Part shown: piece by piece, positions 53,501 to 63,185 of the stretch
Layout: each line of letters opens with the position of its first letter
How positions within the stretch are numbered: the first letter of the stretch is position 1
Source: Mucilaginibacter xinganensis
Lineage (GTDB): Bacteria; Bacteroidota; Bacteroidia; Sphingobacteriales; Sphingobacteriaceae
DNA: 64,000 nt
Assembly: GCA_026225055.1 (NCBI GenBank)
Contig: JAMFSA010000248.1
Coordinates: 75,137-139,136 of the forward strand
Direction of reading: 5' to 3'
Position numbers and translations under genes: made by a program
Notes under the pieces: generated by a model
What the model saw: only the letters and a program-made list of their open reading frames with translations
What the model was told of the DNA's origin: nothing
Databases searched by the model: none

Positions 53501-54329
53501 AATAAATAAGGAGGGCGAGGCACTTGCATTTTCAATCGCATATTCTTGGAGTTATAATGACGATAAAATATGGGATGTAAACAAAGATTTTTTGAGACAT
53601 TTACTAATTCAGGATGGTGAATTACTTCTGAATGCATTTAGCAGAACTCAGGATCAGTATTATTGGTCGGAATCAGTTCGGAAATTACTCAGGGAAAACC
53701 ACGACGACGAACTTGCGGAACTGATTATTAATTTAATTATCGCCAAAAGTAACGATTGGGATTCCTTTGCAGGACGGTCCGATTTTTATAATATTTTAGA
53801 CGTAATTCAAGAACGATATTTTGATCAGCTCTGGTCTGCATTGGAGACCGTGTTTTTAGACTTAGAAGAGTATAGCGCTGCCTTGTTTCATTTTAAAGAC
53901 CTTCTTGGTGCCAAGCATGATTACTACGCTAAGACGGAGGGCATACTTTTCAAAGGTGAACCCAAAAAGTTTAATACCATTTTTGAATGGTCAAAAAGTC
54001 ACCAAAATAAAAGCCTTTATTGGATAGCAGAAATGCTTCCCGTATTTAATAATGACCAGACTGCAACCAGTAAATGGCATCCGTACGCTTTAAAATTTAT
54101 TAATGAACTTGGAAATATAAAAGAAGTGTTGAGTGGAATAAGCGCTAAGATTGGAACTTATTCTTGGGTTGGATCTGTACTTGACCGTTATGACCTTGTA
54201 AAAGCTATGTTCACGGAACTTATTGACCATCCTATTTTAGAAGTTAGGGAATGGGCAGAAGGACATTTGAAAAACACTGAGTCGATGATTGCGTGGGAAA
54301 AGAACCATGAAAGTGAAATGGGGTTCTAA
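50517..54329 (+). CDS. TIR-like/STAND NTPase with helical repeats (Avs-type defence candidate)
   Basis: 1270 residues from ATG 50517; a start at 50439 would add residues upstream of the folded domain. Residues 1-165 form a TIR- or NDT-like Rossmann domain: FKIFYAWQSDRDKTFNQNF, YLDRDSKDVPGYPNI, KKIEACDLFIGDLTVIG, and NVFGELNYAIS. Residues about 200-430 form a STAND NTPase with Walker A GLSGLGKT (about 230-237) and Walker B KKIIILDNC (about 285-293). The remaining ~800 residues look like alpha-helical repeats. This effector-NTPase-sensor order is that of Avs-type antiviral proteins. The effector may cut NAD+ or nucleosides. Confidence 0.75.
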   Translation: MGFKIFYAWQSDRDKTFNQNFIGDCLKEALKRLKKKYKDESPDFYLDRDSKDVPGYPNIPLTIFKKIEACDLFIGDLTVIGHIEKEDGKSDPQLNNNVFGELNYAISAIGEERIINVINIAYGKPGDPEVMPFDVLQRRFPIQYELSAKNVEEIKVVAEKLTVDLYNAIQLIFTTEHERNKKENQPFDTWKSWNDLTEKEFNFEVNEYIQTQINTIQNAILVPRSIVRVLGLSGLGKTNLLLECFRPGTMAMTNEVCNQVLYANMNECDENAIKAKTKEIFSGKEKKIIILDNCGLPAHEKIKEIVCNSSSEMSLITISPEPNESQQEIDLEGKTVVIKLEAREFRPIVQTLLEKNFTELTKEEVELFVDYSNGLPFYAVLMAKNKEQAKQQPGTLTNTSILGKLLGPLYNNEENKLIILATSIFTRFGYFNENESQLIAIAQSQALCPINETDGDLRVRKFKEICEQMQERGLLEKVGFSLSFRPTPLAVRLAEEWWRNCTVQKFKEILPVLQANGLVEKFCQQFRFLKHVAHAKEIVADLCKGVFNSAEVLDTEEGSRIFRSFVNVNPLACAKTITNAFGHLSKETIIGMYKGRRNLVWALEQLCYREDTFDSSIKIMAAFAVAENENIANNATQQFLQLFHIFLPGTTVNLQKRWDIIEYCLQKDDDYKQLAIQAAMRALKTESFRRMGGPEDEQQPGDYRPAPNEIMEYWSKAISLLEEYLVYPQYTTMITEHLINSLYGLSSQFAGNLIIPVIERLLEKKAVDWLTIRNKVKQILRSGNIFDQGTIDALNRLLDQITPDDFIGKLKMIVVRPSTEDYFAKDEEQDGKLLSKKINELAAEFLKAPEQWEAYLAPVVTGQVSEGINFGKELGSLIKDQAEMRRLIQLLLTLILNTDPANRNIGVLVGFLRTLKSKEVLLETFDTVLNTPNLQFLAFNIASGTELPFDYIGLIINLIEIGSFDVKMLSVFNFGWGLKHLGHEEARAILERISKINKEGEALAFSIAYSWSYNDDKIWDVNKDFLRHLLIQDGELLLNAFSRTQDQYYWSESVRKLLRENHDDELAELIINLIIAKSNDWDSFAGRSDFYNILDVIQERYFDQLWSALETVFLDLEEYSAALFHFKDLLGAKHDYYAKTEGILFKGEPKKFNTIFEWSKSHQNKSLYWIAEMLPVFNNDQTATSKWHPYALKFINELGNIKEVLSGISAKIGTYSWVGSVLDRYDLVKAMFTELIDHPILEVREWAEGHLKNTESMIAWEKNHESEMGF

Positions 54330-54391
54330 CCGCCACATGTGGAACCAATAGTTTTAATAGTACTCAAATCTTTCAGTTATATTATTGAATC

Positions 54392-55801
54392 ATGTCTGTA
54401 TCCTTAGTTTCAAGCCTTCGGGACCTGCTTTTGAAGATTAAAAATAATCCAAAAGAAAGTTTTGCCTTTAGTAAAATCTATGCGGATGAATTGTTGCTTC
54501 GAAAAATGAAAGATTATGTGGTCCAAATATCGAAAGGGAATAAACATGAGCGGCAAATCATTCAAAACGAAATACTCAATAACGGCATCGAAGAAATCGT
54601 CAAACCAATTCTGCTTAAGTTAGACTCTATAGGTTATACATATCCTCAAAATAACAGTATAATAGAATCGTCTCTGTTTTATGCGATAAGCTTTATTATT
54701 AACAATTATCCGATGCATATTTGTTGGCATCCCTTTAGATCCGGTATTGAGTATCCTTCCAAGGAAGTCGAACAGATCGATCATTTGATCAATTTGACTT
54801 CGACTGATTATTTTAGTCCATATACCGAACTTAAATATGCAATCGAGAATTGTCTGTTAACCTGGAACTGCAAGGTTTGGAATGTTACGCCAATAGGAGA
54901 TTTGTTTTTGAGTTTATCACCCACAACGGCAACTGTCTTTTTGTTAAAGTTGGAGATTTACCTTAACCAACCAGGAACAGAAAATGCTTTTGACTTTAAT
55001 CCTTATCACATGAGTCACAAGTTTTTGCAAAAACTTTATGAAGCGCAAAAAGTATATGTTGACTTAGGAGATGCCCGGTATACGCTTCTTGAAGACGATC
55101 CTAACATGACTTATTTAAGCAGAATTCAAGACTTTGATTTAGTCTATACAAATGATCTTACATTATCTAGACGAAGTCAGGACGAAATTGAAGGAATTCA
55201 AATGATATATATAGGAGATGATTTTTTTGAAACGCTCCTTACGGATTTTGGTCGTGAAGTAATTGGGCAAGCCATAAATTCCGAAAATAAGTTCTTAGGA
55301 ACGCTGATTGAAAATCTTATTAAAATCGAGATTTCCGGGGCTAAGTATTTTGAATTTCACGATAAAAAGGACAATGACGAATTGTTAAATCTCGCTGCTA
55401 ATAATAAGGAAATTTTGAACGGGCAATATTCCGTAATCAAAGACATCGTTCAGCATATAAATGCCGGAAAACCTGATATCCATTTACTAAGGAGCCTTTA
55501 TCCCTCCATTGAAAGTATTCTTAAAAAAATATTAACCCAGGAAAAATTAATGGATTCTTCTGAACAAAAATTAACACTCTTTACAATCATAGCAAGATTT
55601 CGTTCAGTTTTAGATAAAAAACCTATTCTTAGAAAAGAAACACTGGACTATTTATCGAGCATGGATCGAAATAATATTCTCCACGGTAGCATTACCCCAA
55701 CTGACCAACTCATTTTGTGGTATCTCAATTTGACACTCAATTTCCTTTCGATGGTCTTAAAAGATTATGAAAACCACCGATTAGCCAAAAAGAAATTATA
55801 G
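54392..55801 (+). CDS. Hypothetical protein with HEPN-like C-terminus, paired with a PLD nuclease
   Basis: A 469-residue soluble, AT-rich gene. The C-terminal ~120 residues are helical and contain RNNILHG (R426-H431-G432), the Rx4H motif of HEPN ribonucleases in the ApeA-like HEPN form. The N-terminal ~340 residues are not recognised. The gene stops three bases before the PLD nuclease gene, so the two form an operon. A toxin/sensor role in phage defence is inferred. Confidence 0.6.
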   Translation: MSVSLVSSLRDLLLKIKNNPKESFAFSKIYADELLLRKMKDYVVQISKGNKHERQIIQNEILNNGIEEIVKPILLKLDSIGYTYPQNNSIIESSLFYAISFIINNYPMHICWHPFRSGIEYPSKEVEQIDHLINLTSTDYFSPYTELKYAIENCLLTWNCKVWNVTPIGDLFLSLSPTTATVFLLKLEIYLNQPGTENAFDFNPYHMSHKFLQKLYEAQKVYVDLGDARYTLLEDDPNMTYLSRIQDFDLVYTNDLTLSRRSQDEIEGIQMIYIGDDFFETLLTDFGREVIGQAINSENKFLGTLIENLIKIEISGAKYFEFHDKKDNDELLNLAANNKEILNGQYSVIKDIVQHINAGKPDIHLLRSLYPSIESILKKILTQEKLMDSSEQKLTLFTIIARFRSVLDKKPILRKETLDYLSSMDRNNILHGSITPTDQLILWYLNLTLNFLSMVLKDYENHRLAKKKL

Positions 55802-55804
55802 ATA

Positions 55805-56785
55805 ATGAAATACGAAATATATTTTGATAACCTGCAAGGAGTTATTCACGATGAGGTGGCGAAGGCTAATGAAACAGTGAAAATAGCGATGGCATGGCTA
55901 AACTTTACACTCTATGGAAAACTTTTTGAAAATTTGCTGGAGAATAAGGTTGCGCTTTCTATTATTCTCGATGATAACTGGGTAAACCAATTATTTAAAG
56001 AAAAAATCGAGATGTTGAAAGGAAGGGGTGCTGATATAAATTTTTTAAAAATGCCGACGAGTATTGACGATTATGGAAAGAAAAAAACCAACATCATGCA
56101 TCATAAATTTGCGATAATCGACGATAGAATAATCTTAAATGGATCATTTAATTGGTCTGAAAATGCCGGTCTGAATTTTGAAAATTTATCAGTCATTTCC
56201 GGTCATGATTATGCGGTGCAACGATTTAATGACGAATTTGATTTTTTGAAACGTATGGATGAGGGCAAAATCAAGGATTTACAAATTTTGGAAGACTGCC
56301 CTGCTGATGACTGCGACGGTAAATTGTTTAATCTTTTGCTTTATGACCCTACAAATGTAGACAATTATGAGATGTATGGAAATGTATATGAAGTCTGTTC
56401 AAATTGTCCTTATGATCATTATGAACTATTAGAAAGTGGCGTATCGGATCGTTTTTTTAATAATGTCGAGGAACATAAGGGATCTCAATATGATGAACTT
56501 TTTGATAAGATTAATTCAATGGAAAAGGAAATAAGTGAGGAGGAAAAGAAAAATCTAATCAATGAAATTGACAATTACATTGCCCGTGAATATATTTTCT
56601 ATTTAAATCGCTACGGCTATAGAAAAACTGAAAACCATACGGTGCATGCGATTGGTAAATTAAAGCAGGAAAAAATGTTGAACAAACATGAAGATCCGGA
56701 CTGGATTGCCGAAATTTATTGGAAGGAAAAATTTGCATCAAAATTTATTGATGATGATTACGACTTTGCATTCGATATGCGTTAG
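55805..56785 (+). CDS. PLD-family nuclease
   Basis: A 326-residue protein. The HKD motif is complete: H99-x-K101-x4-D106, followed by GSFN (113-116). One motif per chain means it should act as a dimer, like bacterial PLD nucleases (Nuc/BfiI type). The C-terminal half has several cysteines (around residues 165-205) and a helical charged tail. In the operon with the HEPN-like protein it would be a nucleic-acid-cutting effector. Confidence 0.85.
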   Translation: MKYEIYFDNLQGVIHDEVAKANETVKIAMAWLNFTLYGKLFENLLENKVALSIILDDNWVNQLFKEKIEMLKGRGADINFLKMPTSIDDYGKKKTNIMHHKFAIIDDRIILNGSFNWSENAGLNFENLSVISGHDYAVQRFNDEFDFLKRMDEGKIKDLQILEDCPADDCDGKLFNLLLYDPTNVDNYEMYGNVYEVCSNCPYDHYELLESGVSDRFFNNVEEHKGSQYDELFDKINSMEKEISEEEKKNLINEIDNYIAREYIFYLNRYGYRKTENHTVHAIGKLKQEKMLNKHEDPDWIAEIYWKEKFASKFIDDDYDFAFDMR

Positions 56786-56881
56786 TTCCTGCATATAGAT
56801 TTAGATGAGAAACTCAATTTCAAGTTACCACACAATTTAATTCCAAGCTTTTCGCTCTAATAGTCTCAACATATTTATATA

Positions 56882-59800
56882 TTAATAGATGATTTTTTCA
56901 AGTAACTTATCGGTGTTGGACTTAAACCTACTATCACGGAGTGTAGTATCGAAAAGCGTTAGCAATTTCTCCTGGTCTTTTTGATGTTTCAGGTTTCGTT
57001 CGGGGCGAAGGGAATTGTAAATACCAATAATCAGATTGACCGAATCTTCTTCATAATTATAGTGATGCTGATTGAATTCATCTGCGGGAATTTGGTTAAC
57101 GTGATGAACGACAAATTCAAAAAGTTGCAGGCATTCTTCTGGATAGGAATGACAATGAGTAAGTAAGAACTGAAGAAAATATTCACCTCCGGTAATCGCG
57201 TCGTTATTGACGTATTTTTTCAGAAAGGGATAAAGCTCTTCAAAGGTGATATGCTCGGCATGAAGAAAACCGGTATGAAACGCACTTTCGATCTCTTTAT
57301 CTCTGATTATCACCAATTCCTCTAAAAGTGCTATTGATTTTGAATATGAAGTTTCATTCATATGGATGTATTTCAGCGCATTTCCGACAATTGTAGGCCT
57401 GATCTTAGGAAACTTTACCATAAAGGAATAGAGTAAATCCTTCGCGTTTTCATAGTTATTGTAATAGGCACCGAAGGAAATATTGCCAAAACTCTCGGCC
57501 GTCTTTTCATTTAATTCCGAAGCTAAAACCCGTCTAAGGTAAGGCAAAAGTCGTATGAAGTCATAATGGACAAGGTAAGAGAGCGACCATGCAGTTTCGA
57601 TCTGCCACGTGTGTTGTTCGTTATTCAATATTTTTATAAACAGACCAAATGCTCGATCCCTGTTTAAGTTCATGAGATAGGCCAGCCGGTATAGTATCGC
57701 AGCAATGACAGATAAAGTGTCATTGTCAGCAATTCTGATCAAAGCATCAAATACCCTATCCTCCAAATCTTTTTCCTGAATCAAACACAAGGCATGAGCG
57801 GCAGCGCCTCTTACTGAGCCTATGCCTTTTGCTATAAGTTGTTCCCCGTCAGCGTTAGCCAAATTGTTATTTTCTTCCGGATCAGGATCATTCTCCGCTT
57901 TGTAAAAAACATAATCGATCAGTTTTTCGTCATTGATATCGTTTCTAATCAGGTAGTCGGCGATCCTTAGACTGGATAATATAAAATAGCCGGTCAGGTT
58001 TTGAGTGATCAATAGCTTAAATAAAGACAACACTTTTACAGGATCATGATTGCTTTCCATCAGGCCCGTTAATCCACTTATATGATAGTCGATTTTTATT
58101 GACCAGTCATCAAAAAGCGAATCCAGTATAGGTATAAATTTTTTCGGAAATTTCTTAACGCTATTCTTAAAGGCCTGTGCATGTTCAGAAAGTCCGCCCT
58201 TGAGAAAGTCGTCCCCCCAGGCATTCATCCCGCGCTCTTGATCAAACTTTTGGAAAGACTTCATCCAGGCATTATAATTCATTTTCTCATAGGCATCACT
58301 CGATAGCGGTGGGTGAACCATGCCGCCCCTTCCATGATCCGTTTGTATGATAGTGATATTCGGATACCTCCTTTGATATTCGTTAAATTTCCGCTTGAGC
58401 TTTGGGAAACTATTAATCAAATTGTTTGGCAGGCATAAAAGGTATCGATATTTGTTTTGACCAAACCGGGTAGACAAAACTTTCTTATCATCCCTTGTAA
58501 ATATAAAATAGTCACTTTCTGGAATGAGATTAATCATCTTTAGCAATTCATTTACTTGTTGCTTTTTGAAGATCGGCAGGCTAGCTTTTAAAAGGCTCCT
58601 TAAAGCGTCGGATAATACGTCGAAGCTGTTTAATGCGCCGATAGCGTTTAGATACATAAACGTCTGAAATACAAACTCTCGATGCTGTTTTTCATTGCCC
58701 GAATAACTATGAATAATTGCGCGCTGTACCGATAGATAGTTGGATCTTAAATGCTGTGTTAGAAAAGACTGATAAAATTCACTATTTGCTTTGGCGGACT
58801 CTTGTAAAAAAACGAGCATTTGTTGAAATAGGAACGGATCTCCGTGAAGATGTTCTAAATCGAAGTTGATATCGTAAATGATATAATCCTGTATCAACGG
58901 CTTATTGGGGTCGTCATATTTGAGTTCGTCGATCCTGTCAGTAAAATATTGAAACAGGTATTGAAAAGTAAGTTCCGGGATAGTTTCGAAAAGCTTTTCC
59001 AGTAGAGTTTCTTTTCGGTGCTGATCATTACTAATATTCGAAGAGGCATCAACCAGCCAGGCTTTTGTTCTTTCAAATACGTAGTTGGGGTTTACCGGCA
59101 ATAGGTGTTCAAAAATCCCGCTATACCTGAATTCACTTAAGTTAATTTCCCCGCAACTTTCCAATACCGCAATTGCGCCGTCAACACCCCAATCGTTAAG
59201 ATGATAAAGCAAGTTTAAGACGACCGTTTTGTTTTCCAGTCTTTTTAAATACGGTAATACCAGCTCCGGTGATACAGAGATATTCTTTTGCAACATCGCT
59301 AAAGCTAAATTATTTAAAGGTTTAGCCATTGCAATTTCGTCGGATTTGGAGGTTAAGAAGGGAAGCTTTTTTAGCAGATGTTTAAGTGGCCTTGTCAAAC
59401 CGGAAACCTTTTCAGGAAACAGCATTTCATCAATAAGGCCGCATTGTATAAAATAACTGATCCATCCGCCGGATACCTGCTCACAAAATGGTATAAAAAA
59501 GATTTTATCCTTTTTTATAATCTTATGTAACAATTCTTTTTCTTTTACGGTTGGGATCTCTACGGCGGCTACCGTTGAAAGAACGAGGTGGTGTACATGA
59601 AAACGTATTGTTCGGTTATTTAACAATCTGCTCACTTGTTTAAGATAACTTTCCGGGTCGACTTCTCTTAAATAATTCAGGATCATTTTAAGCGCCGCCC
59701 TGGCCAAAATAGACTGATTTTGCTTTTTAAGATAACGGAACAGAGAAGACCGCGATTCTACAAATTGCCTTGCAAAGACATAATCATAAAATGATTGGTG

Positions 59801-61483
59801 AAAAAACTGAAGTCCGGTATTATCGAATGTGATCAACTGTTCGCTCTTCAAGTATTTTAATTCATTGGCATAGGTATCAAACGATTTTTCACTCACTGCA
59901 ATTTGCTGGCGACGATACATTTCAGCAGCAATAAGAAACAAGGCATCTTTAACACGCCCCGTGTCTAATTGGTGAAGTTCCCTGATACTGTCTATTTTCG
60001 CATTCCATAGTTCGCTGTAAAGCCCCTGGATAGAGTTAACACCCGCAAAATCGCCAACATCCTTATAAATCCGTGAAAATACATTCAGGTTGTTAGGCAC
60101 TCTCAGCAGCTCCAACAACTGACTACTCATGCTCTTGTCGGAAAGCCCGATCTTGACCAATTGTTTTTTGACATCATCTACGGCCAGTGTCTTGACTTCT
60201 ATGGTCTTGATATCCTTATAAGGCCGAAGCGCAGGATCATATAACAGATCGAAATACCGAACGGAGATTATGACGCGGACTATCGGATCATTTTTGTAAC
60301 CCTCGATTAAGCCGACATAGGTATCCAGAAAACTCCGGTTGGACGATAGTGATTGGGATAAAGCATCAATCTGGTCAATAATGATAACTAGTGTTTCAAA
60401 ATGCTGTTTACATTGATCAATAAACTCCCGGATAGGAACTGAAATGTTTATTTTTTCCTGGAGTTCTTTAAAATTACTAACATATAATTTATCCGCCTTT
60501 AAAGCCAGGCAGGGGATGTTATTCTTATTCAGCTGTTCATAAAGATCCTTCATAATAACTGTTTTGCCATAACCCGCACCTCCGGCCAATAAACAGATAT
60601 TTTTAAAATAGCCTGCTACTTCGCAGGACGTTGTTACCCAATTGTACAGCAATTTTGTTTCTGCACGTTCCATATGGGAATCAGGGATTTCACTGATGGT
60701 GTTTTGCTGGCTGCTGATGGTAGCCGAACCTGTCTTTAATTCCTGCTTGAGCTCTTTTTCTGAAAGCGCGTTGCTTTGTCCCGAACTGATTGATGCTAAC
60801 CCTTTCTGCAATACGCTATTGTCTGTAACCGATCTTACCGCAAAAAACAAAGAAGCCAGGCCGCCATTGTAGGGTTTGGTCAGTAAGACATCTAAATCTT
60901 GGGGAAGAATTTGTTTTACGCTGATCCTAGTCAGCACTTCCAGCACTTCTGCCTTTACGTTGCCTAACCCCAATTCTCTTAATGTTGCGCTTTTTAAATT
61001 TTCACCAATCCACTTATCCAGGTGAGCCTCTGTAAGAATATTTCGGTTAAAATCTTTGATAAATGTAGTACAGTTGGACACAAACCCTTTGGAAACCGCG
61101 ATATAATAAGTAAAGTCATTTAGATCAGCTATGAGCGTATGATCCAACAAATAGTACATTGCAAATTTTGTTATCTCCTGGCCAAAGTCTGCTTTAGCAT
61201 AGTTCTCTCCATATTTTTTGCATTGAATAAGCCCGAAATTTTTGCCGTCTTTTATTAAACAACAATCGCTTCCATAGTCACGGACACCATTCATTAAACT
61301 GATCTCTGTATACGGCTTAAAAGCATGCTGATCGATTGCACTTTGATAAAGGGAATAAACCAATTCTTCAAACCGCCGGTCATTGGCCAATTGGTTATAA
61401 GGAAATGGCATCATTTCATACGGAACTGGTTTCAGGTCTCCGTGATCGATAATTTGAGGGTTCTCGTAAGTGAATAGTTGCAT
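56882..61483 (-). CDS. Mrr-like nuclease/STAND NTPase (Avs-type defence candidate)
   Basis: 1533 residues. Residues 35-150 look like a Mrr-type restriction nuclease: RRFEELVYSLYQSA, GSD with D73, then LIQCKKYG with Q87-x-K89. Residues about 280-520 form a STAND NTPase with Walker A GGAGYGKT (301-308) and Walker B TLVIIIDQIDALSQ. About 1000 residues of helical repeats follow, as in Avs proteins whose C-terminus binds a phage protein. It is convergent with the PLD gene and divergent from the DUF1016 nuclease. An anti-phage role is inferred. Confidence 0.75.
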   Translation of the reverse strand: MQLFTYENPQIIDHGDLKPVPYEMMPFPYNQLANDRRFEELVYSLYQSAIDQHAFKPYTEISLMNGVRDYGSDCCLIKDGKNFGLIQCKKYGENYAKADFGQEITKFAMYYLLDHTLIADLNDFTYYIAVSKGFVSNCTTFIKDFNRNILTEAHLDKWIGENLKSATLRELGLGNVKAEVLEVLTRISVKQILPQDLDVLLTKPYNGGLASLFFAVRSVTDNSVLQKGLASISSGQSNALSEKELKQELKTGSATISSQQNTISEIPDSHMERAETKLLYNWVTTSCEVAGYFKNICLLAGGAGYGKTVIMKDLYEQLNKNNIPCLALKADKLYVSNFKELQEKINISVPIREFIDQCKQHFETLVIIIDQIDALSQSLSSNRSFLDTYVGLIEGYKNDPIVRVIISVRYFDLLYDPALRPYKDIKTIEVKTLAVDDVKKQLVKIGLSDKSMSSQLLELLRVPNNLNVFSRIYKDVGDFAGVNSIQGLYSELWNAKIDSIRELHQLDTGRVKDALFLIAAEMYRRQQIAVSEKSFDTYANELKYLKSEQLITFDNTGLQFFHQSFYDYVFARQFVESRSSLFRYLKKQNQSILARAALKMILNYLREVDPESYLKQVSRLLNNRTIRFHVHHLVLSTVAAVEIPTVKEKELLHKIIKKDKIFFIPFCEQVSGGWISYFIQCGLIDEMLFPEKVSGLTRPLKHLLKKLPFLTSKSDEIAMAKPLNNLALAMLQKNISVSPELVLPYLKRLENKTVVLNLLYHLNDWGVDGAIAVLESCGEINLSEFRYSGIFEHLLPVNPNYVFERTKAWLVDASSNISNDQHRKETLLEKLFETIPELTFQYLFQYFTDRIDELKYDDPNKPLIQDYIIYDINFDLEHLHGDPFLFQQMLVFLQESAKANSEFYQSFLTQHLRSNYLSVQRAIIHSYSGNEKQHREFVFQTFMYLNAIGALNSFDVLSDALRSLLKASLPIFKKQQVNELLKMINLIPESDYFIFTRDDKKVLSTRFGQNKYRYLLCLPNNLINSFPKLKRKFNEYQRRYPNITIIQTDHGRGGMVHPPLSSDAYEKMNYNAWMKSFQKFDQERGMNAWGDDFLKGGLSEHAQAFKNSVKKFPKKFIPILDSLFDDWSIKIDYHISGLTGLMESNHDPVKVLSLFKLLITQNLTGYFILSSLRIADYLIRNDINDEKLIDYVFYKAENDPDPEENNNLANADGEQLIAKGIGSVRGAAAHALCLIQEKDLEDRVFDALIRIADNDTLSVIAAILYRLAYLMNLNRDRAFGLFIKILNNEQHTWQIETAWSLSYLVHYDFIRLLPYLRRVLASELNEKTAESFGNISFGAYYNNYENAKDLLYSFMVKFPKIRPTIVGNALKYIHMNETSYSKSIALLEELVIIRDKEIESAFHTGFLHAEHITFEELYPFLKKYVNNDAITGGEYFLQFLLTHCHSYPEECLQLFEFVVHHVNQIPADEFNQHHYNYEEDSVNLIIGIYNSLRPERNLKHQKDQEKLLTLFDTTLRDSRFKSNTDKLLEKIIY

Positions 61484-61592
61484 AATATTTAGCCAAGATA
61501 AAAAGTATTTCCCGACTCTTTAATTGCTTGTGTAATGTACGGCACGATCAACAGTATATATAAAGCATTAGATAAATTCTTAATTTTGGTCA

Positions 61593-63185
61593 ATGGAGTC
61601 ATATTCAAATTATCAAGCTTTTTTTTTACGGCTTAAGGCACAAATTCAGACGGCACGGGTAAAAGCTGTTTTGTCCGCCAATAAACAGATGCTGGAACTT
61701 TATTGGTGGATAGGCAATGCCATCAGGACCCAGCAAGCGGCAGAGGGGTGGGGTACAAAAGTTATTCAGAAACTATCCTTTGATCTAAAAGCAGAATTTC
61801 CTGACTTGAAAGGTATTTCAGAGCGGAATTTGAAATATATGCGCGCTTTTGCTAGTGCTTACCCATCTTTTGTGCAAGATACACTTGCACAAAGTGTGGA
61901 TAGTTCAGCGGTTGTAAGCAACACTGAATTTGTGCAAGTACCGCTTGCACAAATCACCTGGTATCACCACATTACCTTACTCGATAAGGTCAAGGAAGAA
62001 AAGCATCGGTACTTCTATATTGAAAAGATCATTGAAAATGGGTGGAGCAGGGATGTAATGGTAAACCAGATCGATTCCGGCCTACATTTAAGGCAGGGCA
62101 AACTCCAGCATAATTTTCCGAGTACTTTGCCTGCCTCCAAAAGTGATCTGGCACGGGAATTATTTAAAGACCCGTATAGGTTTGATTTTTTTCAACTTAC
62201 GCAGGAAGCCAGTGAGCGTGATCTGGAAGATGCCCTGGTTAGCCATATCTACAAATTCTTACTAGAAATGGGCAAAGGCTTTGCTTTTATGGGCAAGCAA
62301 GTACATTTGGAAAAAGGAGGGCAAGATTATTATTTAGACCTGCTTTTTTACCATACTAAATTGCATTGTCACGTTATCTTGGAATTGAAAATAGGTGACT
62401 TTAAACCTGAATATGCAGGAAAAATGAATTTCTATCTTTCCGCCTTCGATGAAGACTATCGCACGGCGGAAGATGGCCCCACTATAGGCATCATCCTATG
62501 CAAAAACAAAAATAAGGTTACCGCCGAATACGCGTTAAGGGATGTAAACAAACCAATGGGCATTGCTGAATATCAATTTACAGCCGCTATTCCGGCAGAC
62601 TTGAAAGGCGAGTTACCAAGCATCGAAGACTTGGAAGTAGAACTGGAAAAGGAGTTGAAAATACCCAAAACTCTTATAGATGAAAAACTGGACAAACTTA
62701 ATAATCTTGTAAACCATATCGGGCAACAAGAGATCAAAGAAAAGCTAAGCGTTGACAGAACAAGGGTGATCTTTAATGAGGTGATCTTCGAATTAAAAAA
62801 CAAAGTCGAGATCTTATTGGACCCCATTTTTAAAATGTTCAGTGAAAATATTATATCCTATTCTATAAATGGACGTTCTTCTTTTCTAGGCTCCACAGAT
62901 TTGGAAGCAGATTTACTTACCGGACATAATATCCATGAATTGGGTCTAAACATAGAATTAAATGGCTTTAAAAAAGCAGGCTTAAAATCTTTTAATTCTT
63001 ACAGCGACCTCAAATTCTTTTTAGAAAAATATAAGTATCAGGTTGGGCCAAGTCGCCAGACAATTTGGCAAGAACATCTTTATGACAAAGAATGGACGAC
63101 TGAAAACCTGCAAATTTTAGCCCAAAAATGGACCGAATCGATCATTGAAGAAGTCCACGGTTCAATAGAAAGAATAAGTATATGA
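61593..63185 (+). CDS. DUF1016 (YhcG-type) PD-(D/E)XK nuclease with C-terminal extension
   Basis: A 530-residue protein. The N-terminal ~140 residues (QAFFLRLKAQIQTARVKAVL, LELYWWIGNAIRTQQ, GISERNLKYMRAFA) are DUF1016_N. Residues about 170-320 are the PD-(D/E)XK domain (YYLDLLFYHTKLHCHVILELK). Typical YhcG proteins stop near 340-380 residues; about 180 more residues, of unknown fold, follow here. It overlaps the SIR2-like gene by four bases (ATGA). Confidence 0.85.
   Translation: MESYSNYQAFFLRLKAQIQTARVKAVLSANKQMLELYWWIGNAIRTQQAAEGWGTKVIQKLSFDLKAEFPDLKGISERNLKYMRAFASAYPSFVQDTLAQSVDSSAVVSNTEFVQVPLAQITWYHHITLLDKVKEEKHRYFYIEKIIENGWSRDVMVNQIDSGLHLRQGKLQHNFPSTLPASKSDLARELFKDPYRFDFFQLTQEASERDLEDALVSHIYKFLLEMGKGFAFMGKQVHLEKGGQDYYLDLLFYHTKLHCHVILELKIGDFKPEYAGKMNFYLSAFDEDYRTAEDGPTIGIILCKNKNKVTAEYALRDVNKPMGIAEYQFTAAIPADLKGELPSIEDLEVELEKELKIPKTLIDEKLDKLNNLVNHIGQQEIKEKLSVDRTRVIFNEVIFELKNKVEILLDPIFKMFSENIISYSINGRSSFLGSTDLEADLLTGHNIHELGLNIELNGFKKAGLKSFNSYSDLKFFLEKYKYQVGPSRQTIWQEHLYDKEWTTENLQILAQKWTESIIEEVHGSIERISI

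Noticed and set aside
61581..61588. TAATTTTG as promoter of the DUF1016 nuclease gene
   Set aside because: The predicted start of transcription would fall on or just after the ATG and no -33 element is visible.
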